Positions 11,376 to 23,441 of a DNA stretch of 64,000 nt are shown here, piece after piece. Made by a program: the position numbers and the translations under genes. A model generated the notes under the pieces. That model had not been told where the DNA came from and did no database searches. It worked only from the letters and a program-made list of their open reading frames with translations. The stretch is from Perca fluviatilis. Taxonomy: Eukaryota > Chordata > Actinopteri > Perciformes > Percidae. The stretch covers positions 28,099,383-28,163,382 of the forward strand of contig NC_053119.1 in assembly GCF_010015445.1 (NCBI RefSeq), read 5' to 3'. How positions within the stretch are numbered: the stretch's first letter is position 1; each line of letters begins with the position of its first letter.

Positions 11376-14300
11376 ACACCCTCCTTATCCTTACACACTC
11401 TTTAAACAACACGTTCTCCATCCACATTGTCTAATGTAGTTTTGTTACCCTCTGGAGGCAACGTGGCAATTAACATTATAAGCTATTAGTGTCTGTGCTT
11501 GACCTTTACCAAGTAGTGTAGCAGTTGTGCTCTGCTGCCTTTGATGATGGGAGGGGGTGGAGCGATGGGTGGGAGCGATGGGTGGGAGCGATGGGTGGGA
11601 GCGATGGGTGGGAGTGATGGGTGGATGTACCTTGGGAAAACTGCGTTCACATGTACGCATGTACAAGACGGACGGATGGAGTGGAGGCTCCACTCTGTGC
11701 CTGATGTTCTAATGCTAATGCTTTTAAATGGACTTTATGTGCAGTTGAGATGTATTGATGACCCATCTTAATGGTATTTTCGGCCGCAGTGTAATGACAT
11801 TTACAGTAATGCTTTCCACAACATGTACAGTAGCGTGTACAGAAATGCTTGTTCATTAGTGTTTAATGCAGGCTCAGTTTCAGTTCATTTCCATTATATC
11901 CACGGCTGCTGAATAGTTGTGGTCGAAAAATATAGATTTGTTCCCTCTTACTCTCCCTGATTTTTGCTGATTTATCACAAACTGAGGCGGATATTTGGTA
12001 TGCTCTTCATTGATTTGGTATGCAAGATAAAGAATCCTCATCAGCCATGTCAGAGTAATTGCGTAAATCCGTATTCATCACATTGTGCATCAGGAGATCA
12101 GCTAATCATGAGATTTGGATTGTATTAAAGAAATTCAAAGCTACATATAATAATCAATCTTATTGATATTAATGATGAAATGTGTAATGTGAAAGGGGTT
12201 TCTTGTAGTGACTAACCCACAGAGTTACACCTCAGCTCTGCAGTTTCTCTCAGCTCTACGGAGTTTTAAAGCATCGGTCAGCTCATTGTTCCGGTATCAC
12301 AGCCCACAATGGTTTTGTTTAACTCTTACTTTGCTCATAGCGTTGTTTCCAGCTAGAGCGGTGATCGGGCTGCATTTTTCTGTCCGAGCCCGGCCCGCGT
12401 CCGATACTAATGACACATGTACGTTTGTTTGTGTGGAAAGCCCGCTTTTATTAAGCAACTGTAGGAAATGCATTCGGAAATGTCAACAGATGAGCGTATC
12501 AGCGCACACGGGGCAACAAGCGCACGTTAATACAGGCGCGTAAAAGAGGCGCACTGATGTGACCGAGCCCGACACGAACCCGAACATCATTTGTAAATAT
12601 CTGTCCGAACCCGGCCCGGCTCGTCGGGTCCCTTCGGGCTTGGGTCGGGTATCCATCATCTATTTCCAGCCACAGCAGGCAGCTGATTTTAGAGAAAAAA
12701 ACCTCTAAAATCCAACAATATGCTAGCAGACAGACAAAGTTAGCAACTAGCTGGTGAACATGGTGCAGCTTTTATCAGCTAAACATCCAGATGTTTCCAT
12801 CAGGAGTTGGCAGAGAGCAAAGCAGGACTCGAGAGAGTTCTTTTTTTTCAGGTGGTCAGAAACATCCTTTTCAAAAGAACCGTGATATTGTAATGATACT
12901 GTTGCTCTGTATATGTTGGATTTGTAAATAAGCTGTTTGCTAATATATTACCATATCAACTTGGTGACACCATGTCAGTGTTGTGTCCGGTTTGTTTCTG
13001 CTGCCCCCAAAAGGCCAGAGAAATCCCACCTTAGTACACCTAAAGTACACCTTCATGTCTCCTACTGCAATATTCAAACACAGTATATATCTTGTAATAC
13101 AGTTATGGGGTTCAAATGAAATCTATTCACCTCTCAATCACAAAGTAGGTCAGGCTTCAAAATGGCAGTCGATGAAGAATTCTAATGCAAAAGTCACATC
13201 TTTTTCAATCAAAAAAAAAAAAAAAAAAGAATTATTGTCAGATGTATGTTGTCCGCCAAATTCCACTACTAAAACCTAAAAGTCATCTAATTTGATGTCA
13301 AAAATCAACAAAATTAAGTTGTGAATGATCATCCTCTATGTGTGTATTTGTGTTACATTTACAGGGGCAGATTTAAGACGATTGAGATTAATGCTTATTG
13401 GTTTATGATTAGCTTTTTCTATTTGTCCCTTATCTTTGTCATCGCATTCGCCGCACCTATCCTGTCCCGTCTCATTCTCTCTTTTGTTGTCTTGCTCTCG
13501 CCCTCAGTGACTTTGATTCCCTGGACGAGCGAGACCAGGAGAAGAACAACCAGTTGGGTTTCGACGTGGCGGAGAGGGAATTTGGCATTTCGCCCTGCAT
13601 GACTGGCAAGGAGATGTCGTCTGTGGTGGAGCCAGACAAACTCTCCATGGTCATGTACCTCAGCCAGTTCTATGAGATGTTTAAGGACACAGTGCCACCC
13701 GGAGGTGAGAGCGGGTGATACAGTAGGGCTGCTTGCTTCTGTAATCTGGTTTTGTGAGGTGTCTGTAATTACAGAAGTAAGATGCTTTGAAAACATAATT
13801 ACCCATAATACTGGGAGGATTTCAAAGTCCATTTTTGTGTGTTTTTTTTTTTTTTGTGGATTTCTGTTCAGATAACCACAACTTGAGTCCTGAGGAGAAG
13901 GCAGCACTGATATCCAGCACCAAATCTCCCATCTCCTTCCTCAGCAAACTTGGTCAGAGCATAGCAATATCCAGGAAACGAAATCCGAAGGTCGGTGTCT
14001 TAGAAATACCTGTTAGCACCCCTTGATTTGTCCTAAAATGTCAAAAATTGAACTTTATGTGTATTGTTTTAGTAGGAGTGAAAATAACTCATGATGTGTC
14101 ATCAGCAGGACAAAAAAGAGAAGGATGTGGACAGTTTGGGGAAGAGAAGGAAAACCAGCCAGTCTGAAGATGTGAGTAATTCTGACAACAAACTCGTCTC
14201 AGATTTTGTGCTCGTGGTTATTTTTTTTTTTTGAACAGCCTATCCGACCAGAACAGACTTTTAATGAATCCCTCTAGACTGCGACTGCAGCAGGCAAACC

Positions 14301-17300
14301 GATTTGACTGTTTTTTTTTTTCTCCTTTCTCACAGGAGGAGGTATCCAGGACCGGTCGTGACGACAGGCCGCCCGTCACGGCCGTCCTGTCGGAGAGAAA
14401 AATGGACTCCTGCGCCGCGGGGAACCACAACAAAGTCAAAGTCATGGCCACCCAGCTGCTCGCCAAGTTTGAGGAGAACGCGCCGCAGCCTACGGGACTC
14501 AAACGGCAGGTATGGAGGAAGTCGCGTGGTTCATTTTGTGTGCTTTCCACTAGGAGGAAAAGATTAACCAACCAAACTTGGTCAAACTTTCTGGACATCG
14601 TGGGAGTTCAGATTATTTCTGCACACTCATTGTGGTTAGTTTTTTTTCTTTTCTTCCTACGATGAACATTTTTGATGAACATGTAGATTTCACGCTGTGT
14701 GTGACAGGGCCCCCTCTGGTCTCATGATTGACAAGCTGTAGGCCACTGTATTAATGAGCTGAGGTCCAGAATGCTAATATTGGTCAGGCTGGGTATTGTT
14801 CCTGCGTCATGTAGGACGGCCTCACAATGCTGACCGGGCCTGGAGGGCTCGGGTGAGTTGGTTCACAGGGCTTTGGCTCGCTTGCCACTGAGAGTGGGAG
14901 GGGAGGAGTGGGCTACGCGAACACTAGACCGTATTGTTGATGGAGAGAAAGACAGCGCTCAACTGTTGCTGCTGTCTTGTAACTGTGTCTCGGAATAGCT
15001 ACTTCTCATTTTCTTTTATTTATTTATTTTTCATGTAAAAGCTTCTGTTTGTGTATCGCTTTGGCCATCAGGAGCCTGTGAAAATAGCTGATTCGATGAT
15101 TATGTTAATACAAAACTTAACTTACAAAACTTTTGGTTTGTGGAGAAGACCTTTGAGTATTTATAAAGGCTGAATAGTGGAGCAGTTGCACTTTAAGTAC
15201 ACTGTTTGTGCATTTCCTCTCTTTCCATTCATTATTGATGTACATTCTGCATGGCATTTACTGTTTAATTATATCTTAAGTGCTGTTATAAATACTACCC
15301 AAGTCTCTCAGCATGATAGTCTTATGACTCTGTCATTTCCTTTTATTAGTTTTGAACACGCATTATATTTTCCAACCACTGTGACTCCATCCACCCATGA
15401 TTCACTTCCTTCTCTCTGTTTTCTTTTCTCTCTCCTTGCTTCCACTTCCCGTCATGGACTATTTCATGATGCCTTGCGTGGTTATTCGGGCCTCTTGCTG
15501 GCCACGCTCGCTGTCACTCATCTTTATCTGACAACAAAGGGGGAGTCTCTGCCCAACCTGGACTGCCTTTCGCCCCTTATCCCGCCCAAAACCCCTTTGA
15601 ATGAGCCGGTGCGCCTTGCACCTGTCCCAGCATGGAGAAAGGTAAAGAGTGGAACCGCCCCCACCTTATCCCCATAGAGACTAACAACTAGGCTGACCTT
15701 CTAAACCGTATGTCCCTGTGGTGTGCCATAGTGGGGAAAGCTGCTTTGTGCTGACCTGTACTAGTCTGAGCCTCACCTTCTCTGTAGACCGTGTGCTGAT
15801 CTGTTGCGTGAGATTGGGAGGAATTAACTCAATAGCTCTAGTTGTGTGGTTAGCGAGAGTGTGTGAGTGTTTTTAACTTCTCAGTCAAATAGCTGTGTCT
15901 GCGTGCGTGCATAAGTGCATGCGTGTTTGTGTGAGAGACGCACGAGTGCGGCGCCTTCATGGTCTCTCCTCCTTGCTTCTCCTGTCCTGCTTCAGAGACG
16001 CACACAGCAGCAGGAGCAGCTGAGCATTCGCTACAAAGAAATGATCAAGTGTCAGACACTGCCTAACAGAGGGGAGCAGGTATGGTTAGCTACGCTGGCC
16101 TGCTAGTCCTCCAACTCCTTTCACATCCCGTTAAGTCCAGATCCCCCCCCCGCCTCCTCTGCATATGGAAATGGACTGACCTTCAAATCCAGAAGCAAGG
16201 GGAAGGGGAAGGTAGCCACACCAAGCCAGACAACGTCTTCTCAGTTCATTATACAAGAAGATCTTTGAAAAGATCCACTGAGAACTAAATAAGTAATAAT
16301 AAGTAGAATCATAACAATTGTGCGTATCCTTGAGGCCAAACAAAACAGTTGAATACTTTTTCTTTCACATAAAAGATTGGCAAAGCCGTTTACATCCATG
16401 TTTGCTCGCCTGGAGTTTTCTTCATCCTGTACATTTCGCTGGTGCATTGTGACCTTGCTAGGCGCGTTGCGGCCACATTCTCGATCAGTGGAATAGTGCA
16501 AAAAAAATATGAGGCCAGATTAGGGCTGGGCGATATTGAGAAAATCAAATATCACGATATTTTTGACCAAATACCTCGATATCGATACCACAACGATATT
16601 GTAGTGTTGACTATTGGTGCTTTCACTAAATATTTACACAATGAGATTTTGGATAAATGATCAGTAATGTGGATATAATTACTAAGTGGGTAAAGGCAAA
16701 TAATAGAACAGTTACAACAGTCTGGTAAGGTCAGAAAATGACATCACTTTACTGTAATGCAGCCTTTAAAACCAGGAAAAGGCAATACTTATGCCATATT
16801 ACGATATTACGATATCCAAAATCTAAGACGATATCTAGTCTCATATCACGATATCGATATAATATTGATATATTGCCCAGCTCTAGGCCAGATTATAGAA
16901 CAGAAACCGAATGGGTAGTCTCCGTCTATGATGTCTACCTTCCCCCTCTCTCTTGTTACTTTTTTTTCTGCTACTTCTCTATGACCTGAGAGGAGGGCTG
17001 CACTACTGCACAACTAATCGCAACTTTATCAAAATCGCAATATGGACTAGTGCAATATCCAAATCGCAGGGGGGGGGGAGGCCGCAATATTTGTTAAAGG
17101 CAAAATATGTGTCAAACCATTCTGAATGAAGTATTGTGGTGCAGCAGAGCTGTCCCGGCCTACAAATCATATCCTACAGACTAAAGAAAACGTCTTTGTT
17201 TGGTACCGATTCCTCGCAAAATTGAAACTATAATCTTTTTTGTATTACTTTTTTCGTGCAGCCCTACCTGAGAGCTCCAGTACCAGCCCCCCCCCCTCCC

Positions 17301-20300
17301 CCCCCCGCTATGCTTCTGCTCTCACTGCGGAAGTAGATACAATTAAGCTTGCTATTTTGTTAGCCGCCAGCCTGACTCGTAGGTGTGTTGAATTGTTGTT
17401 TACAGAGAAATACGACCCAGTGCTACTCTATATCCACTCCTCCAGCCTCAGTAGAAGACCAGCTGTAGCCGGCTGGCCTGCCTGGTTTTCATCCTGCTTT
17501 ACTGTTCTCTCATGCGAATAATCCGAGTCAGCGCAGTGAAGTGGCAGCCAGCACCAGTTTTCTCCTGCTGATGCTTATTTTTTTTTTCTTTCGTCTTGTC
17601 ACTAGATTAAGCATTCACCTCACAGACATTGATTTATAGCTTCAAACTCTCCTCTTTAAATGGATTTAATTCACTGCTGTTCCTAAGTGTCTTCTCACTG
17701 CACAGTAAGTCTCTCGCTGCAGAGTAAATTAGTTTAAAGTTGATTGTAAAGACTGGAAATAATCTTGAGAATCCTTTAACTAATCACTTTTCTACACCGT
17801 GTATAGGATATCATTATTAAAGCCCCTCTTATATTTTTCTATTAGAACGCTTTCTATATACTGGTCTTTAAAGTTTATATCAAGGTTAATTAAAGCACTA
17901 GTGATGTTTTTTCCCATTTTGGAAAATTCTAGCTGACAGCCATTGGGCTGTATTTATATAGTGTTTTATTTTTCCATATACACTTTGTGGGTGGTGTTTT
18001 TTTTTTTTTTTTTTCCTTAATGTGTGTGTTAGGCATTGCTAACTAGTGCTTTTAGTGTAAGCGAACCTAAGCAAGTGAAGTGGGACCCCACTAATTCTAT
18101 TAACCAAACGGATGATTACATTTTTGCTAACGCAAATATCTTTTAGATATAGTTTCCCCTTAGTTTTGCGAGCTTTGGAAAGCATTTTCGTTCACGGGCC
18201 TTCTGTGAATGACAAGAATCAGGAGTGTGAAGCATATTCACTCTTACTCGCAATCTCATTTTCATCATCATTCTCTCTCATCATCCTCTGCTGAATCTGC
18301 TGTTCCTGCTGTTCCTGTCCCTCATCTCTCAAGGCCAGGAGTGGTGCAGACCAACTGTCCAGCTCGGGCTCTCGCAGCTGCCCAAAGAAAACCATTCTGC
18401 TCCCTTCTTCCTCCTCCACTTCCTCGCTCTCTCTTCACTCAGAGGTGACGCACAGTCTGCTGTATCTGTCTTGTTTGTGTCTGTCTATCTCTGCCACAAA
18501 TCCATGGCAAACCCATCCAGTGTCCCCTTGCACCCACTCCCCTTTTTTTTGTTCTCTGAAAGCATTCTCTTTTTTTTTTTATTATCCGTACTTCAGATTT
18601 GACCTCTGCAGTGTGTTGCGTAAATAAAAACAAAACTCAGCGTTTTCCCAAATGAACTTACCAGAGGGATTACAGTGTTGTTTACTTCCCTGCGAGTGGG
18701 TAGTGTGGGTCATTATCCGACGAGCTGCTCGTTTTCATGCTGAAGGGTATGCTGTCGGGATGTGACAGCTTGTAAATAAATGTAGACTCAGGGGACCTTG
18801 GGTAGTTTTAATTTATTGTCAGGCACTGTCAAAGATTCTGCATGACAAGCTGTTCTCGAACACAATAGTCCACAACTCCTTTTGCAAGAATCTGTTTAAA
18901 TGCCTCGTGCAAACCAAAGTGTTAATACAGTGTGTGTGTCTGCTCATTTTTGCCTTCAAGCATTTGCGTAAAAGTCCGGAGGAAGAGGAGCTTGAATACT
19001 ACGAGATGCCTCTAAAATACGGGGTAAATGAGAGATTGCATGGATATGTGTTGAGCTTGTCACCGCTGTTGGTTTTTGGTTGGCATTTTTCTGAGATAAG
19101 GGTTTAGTAGGTGTAAACAGACTGCTGTTGAAAGCATCAACCCTTTAGCTACACCCAAGTCATCATCATCCTCATCATCAAGTCTCAATAGAGCTTCCTT
19201 GGCAGGAGTGGAAGCTTCCGCACCTGACAGACCCAAGACCCATTCACATACCTGGTATACAGGAGAGGGCGGATCGCCTAATCTCCAGGTTTAAGGGCAA
19301 ACCTGACAGGCCACCAAAGGTGAACACCGTGCATGGACATTTTATAAGAATATGGTTTCCGATGATGTGTCGTCACGTTTTATTGGGTATATTTCTTAGC
19401 CGGCACTGTATGTAAAAAAAAAAAAAAAAAAACGTGCTATTGGTGGCCGTATGCACATCCTACGAAGTCTAATTCAATCTTTCAACTATTCCTCTTTTCC
19501 CCCTGGAGCCTAAGAAAAAGCCGTCCCGTTTCTTTTTAGAGCAGTGGCACTTGTCCCGGGACCTGAGTGTGAGTCCTGGTTTACCACTATCCTCTCCTGA
19601 CTCTTCCAGAAAGGTTAGGTTTTGGTGCTGTGGTGTGATTTTCTAACACATCTCTGAGAAATAACCTCTTATGGAATTTTTTTTTTTTACTTCTGAGAAC
19701 TTAGTTGAAAGGTCTCTCAAGCTTGTTCAATCCATGTGTATTTATCTCAAGTGTAGTCTGTTGTTTTGCTAGGTATTTCTGCTAGATAGCCTCACTAACT
19801 GCAGGGCATTGCTTTTACCCACACAGGCTTACATTACTGCTTGAATTAAAGGCTGACAGCTGGAACTATGAAAACAATGGCTTACAAACCATATGTGGCC
19901 TTTGCCAAAATGACAAACTTTTTGGAAAGGAGATTTGTTTTTGGAAACTACCGAAAAGGCAAAGAATAACTACATTTTCCTCCTTGTACATCTCTTTTGT
20001 GATTGAATCGTCTATTTCTCTACAGGAGCCAGCAAGGCCTCTACACTCTGATGATGAAATGCCCTTATATGTGCTTAGCATTCAGGAGAGGGCTGAGCAA
20101 CTTGCCTCTCAGTTTGAGGGCAAGTCAGCCAGACCACAGGTGAAATTTCCCTATTAACATAGAAAGCTGATTAGTAGTCTAATATTTGATTTGATAAAGG
20201 AAGACACGTTTTTGGGGAGACTTAGCATGTTGGTCAACTTTACCTTTTTAAGAGTAGAAACCAAAATAATTGTATGTATCCCCAGTAGGTTGTTGGTACT

Positions 20301-23300
20301 GTTACATTAGCATGTCAACAAAACGCATCATTCGGCTAAACTAGTTATCGTAAGAGGGCAGGATGTAAATAAGAACTCATAATAGCAGTAAAACTAAATG
20401 GTAAGTGAATAAATATTTTTTTTATGATGGATACAATTCCACACAAAACAATTAAAGTATCTCTGTTTATGTAGTAAATGGACAAGGGGAGACTTGCATA
20501 GCTAACCTTGACCGGAAAGAGATGACTAAAACTATAATATATAATTTGAATGCAGTAGGTAATAATACATTATTTTGCTGAAAGAAATGTAAATATCAAC
20601 TGTAGAGTTAATATGACATTTCATCTTTTAAACTGTATGAAAGTACAGTTTGTAAAAACCTATGAAGAACTAAGAAATCTTTATTTTAATAGTGCTAGCT
20701 GCCAACTCTTACTCAGCAATTTATGCGAACGCGTTAGCATAGAACACAAGAGGGAATAACTTAACAGCTAGCAGAAAATAACCGACCAATTTTGATGTTT
20801 GAGTCAAGTTCAGGGAACTTTTTATTGGCACAGGTGCCAAGATAGGAATATCATTAAGGAGAAAGGTACAGTAAAGAACATGGAGGTTACATTGAATTAC
20901 AATTAGCTAAACTCAGCAAAATATGCTAGCATGTTAGCATAGAAACCCAGATGGAATTAAGCTGACCAACAAGCCGCTCTCCAAACAAAATTTGGTCTAA
21001 TAGTTTTAATTCAGAAAATAATGTGAAACATTGAAGTTCATACTGGGTTTCTAAATTGTTAAATTAACATTTTGAAAAATGTTTAACTATTTTCCTCTCT
21101 CCCTATTTTTTGGTGGAGCCTAAGAAAAAACCCTCACGTTTTTTTATGGAACAATGGCACCTGCCCCGAGACCAGTCTCCTCCTGATTCCCCCCCCTCCA
21201 CCTCTGACACCTTGAGACAGGTAGTCATTTCACGCCTGGAAGGAATGGAGTGTGGTGACGCTAACACACTGCGCCTGCACTTGGTCTTTCATGAAGCTGC
21301 ATCATCTTAAGAACAAGTTGCTTTACAGGACTCAAGCACATTTAAGACTTAAGCGTCAAAAGCCAGCTGCTTATTGTGAAAAATTATGAAACTAATTTGC
21401 AACCTGTTAATTGTTTTCTGTAGTTGAGTGAGTAAGCAGTCCTTATGACTGTGACTCTATCTGGACAGATATCAAAATATTCTTAGCTGGCGCATGCTTA
21501 AACTCAATTACAATTCTCACAGTTATTTTGCCAAGGGAGCCCCTAGTAGTTGTTTTCGATCACAGCATGGCAGCAAAAAAAACTCATCTAGTTAATTCCC
21601 ATGATGACAAGCACAGTTCCAATTGTGGTGGGATAACAACTTTGCAATGCAGTAGGACTGCTAAGCGTGCTCAGATCTCATCCACAGCAATAGTTTGCAA
21701 TTCTTCCCGTATAGGGGATGCAATAGCATTTTAATAGATGTTAACCTAATCTGGGTGTAGATTAATCCAGTGTTATAATGGATAATGGATAGTAACAACC
21801 CGGATTGAATGGTTCCTCCCTTCCAGCATTCTCTTTTGGTCATATTTATTGTTTGATTAGTAATGTCACACTGCAGTGTGAGGGCCTCTGTGTGTGCATG
21901 TGATTTAAAAAATGCATCACCCCTTTATTTGAGTGTGCAAGCATGTGCACTATGAACTGTGATGTTACAGAAGCACAGGTTTACTTAGTAGCTGTCGTCT
22001 TTCAAAATGCTGGAATACTTGATCTCTTTTTCTGATGTCCCAAATGCAATAATTGTCTCTGTTGGCAAGTACATACACAGTGGAACTTAGCTATTTGAGC
22101 TATATTTGGTTTTGCAGTTAGGTGGGGTTGCCAGCACATCTGACCGCTTGATCAATCCAGCATGGATACATTGCTTTGTCACGTCTAAATGTCCTGTCAG
22201 AAACCATTGTCTGTAAGCACTTTTTTTGTTTACGCTCTCCTCTTCCCACTTTTCCAACAGTTTTTTTTTTTTTATATATAATCTCTTTCCTTTTCCATCC
22301 ATCATTTTCTGATGTTTGTCCACCTGTCTGTCTCCTCTCTTTTCCCCCCGTCTTTATGCTGTTGATAGCGCTATGTAAGGATGTACACAGGCGGAGTTAG
22401 CTCATTGGCTGAGCAGATAGCCAGTCAGCTTCAGTCTCAGGAAGACCCTAAGCCCCAACCCGAAAAGAGGGATTTGGTAAGCACGCTCCCCACGCATGGG
22501 GTGGAAGGCATGTTTTTGCACAGAACAAAACCTCACTTGCCAATGAGTGTTGTTTCATGCGCTGCTACGTTGTCGATACATTGATGTGTTTGTTTTCTGT
22601 CTGTAGTGTGTGTTCGCTCCACAAGTAACAGCTGTTTGGGATACTGTTGTGTTTGTTGATCATTTGCATAGTGATCAGAGATCCCCATTGCCTAGTGACA
22701 AATAGCCATTGACTTGCTCTGTTGTGTTGCCTTGGGTTATAAAGTAGCAATACCCAGCATACATTGACAGTGGCCTGGTGTGTGATGTCCACTAAATCTC
22801 CTCCCCTCTCCTCTCCTCTCCTCTCCTCTCCTCTCCTCTCCTCTCCTCTCCTCTCCTCTCCTCGACTCAAACTGATCAATGCTCTATCCTTCCACAGGGC
22901 TCTCTCAGAAAAGAGTTCCCCGTCAACATCGGTGGCAGTGATGTGTGCTTCTTCTGCCGAAAGCGTGTGTACGTGATGGAGAGGCTAAGCGCGGAGGGGA
23001 AGTTCTTCCATCGCAGCTGCTTTAAGTGCGAGTACTGTGGCACCACACTGCGACTGTCCTCCTACGCCTTCGATGTGGAGGATGGTAAGACTAACGTTAA
23101 GATGACTTTTTTTTTTTTTTTAAATTGTCGTAAAGTTCATCATCAACTGCAGCCAAAATTAACTTAACTTGTCACACCACACTTAAACCTGGGCTTAACC
23201 TGGTTCAAAACCATCTGATTTTTGTTAAACCACTATCTAGACTCTGGCTCCCTCCAGTGGTTGTATAAGAAAAAGAGGCGATGGCAGACAGACAATGCAC

Positions 23301-23395
23301 ACCACAATCCCCCACTCTCCAGTGGATACTAGTTCCCGGAGACACTGAGATGAATGAACTGAAATGAACACACACTGCACCAAGTTTCATCAGGC

Positions 23396-23441
<46 letters not shown>

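Larger units (their letters stand above)
10958..13507. other. long intron of the CH domain with simple repeats
   Basis: It holds the (CA)n tract, a 13-bp minisatellite and a GC-rich hAT-like fragment listed separately. Otherwise it is AT-rich intron ending at the 'gccctcag' acceptor at 13507. No gene-like open frame is supported. Confidence 0.6.

Noticed and set aside
11161..11439. Open frame with His-Thr repeats
   Set aside because: Translation of the (CA)n microsatellite, not a gene.
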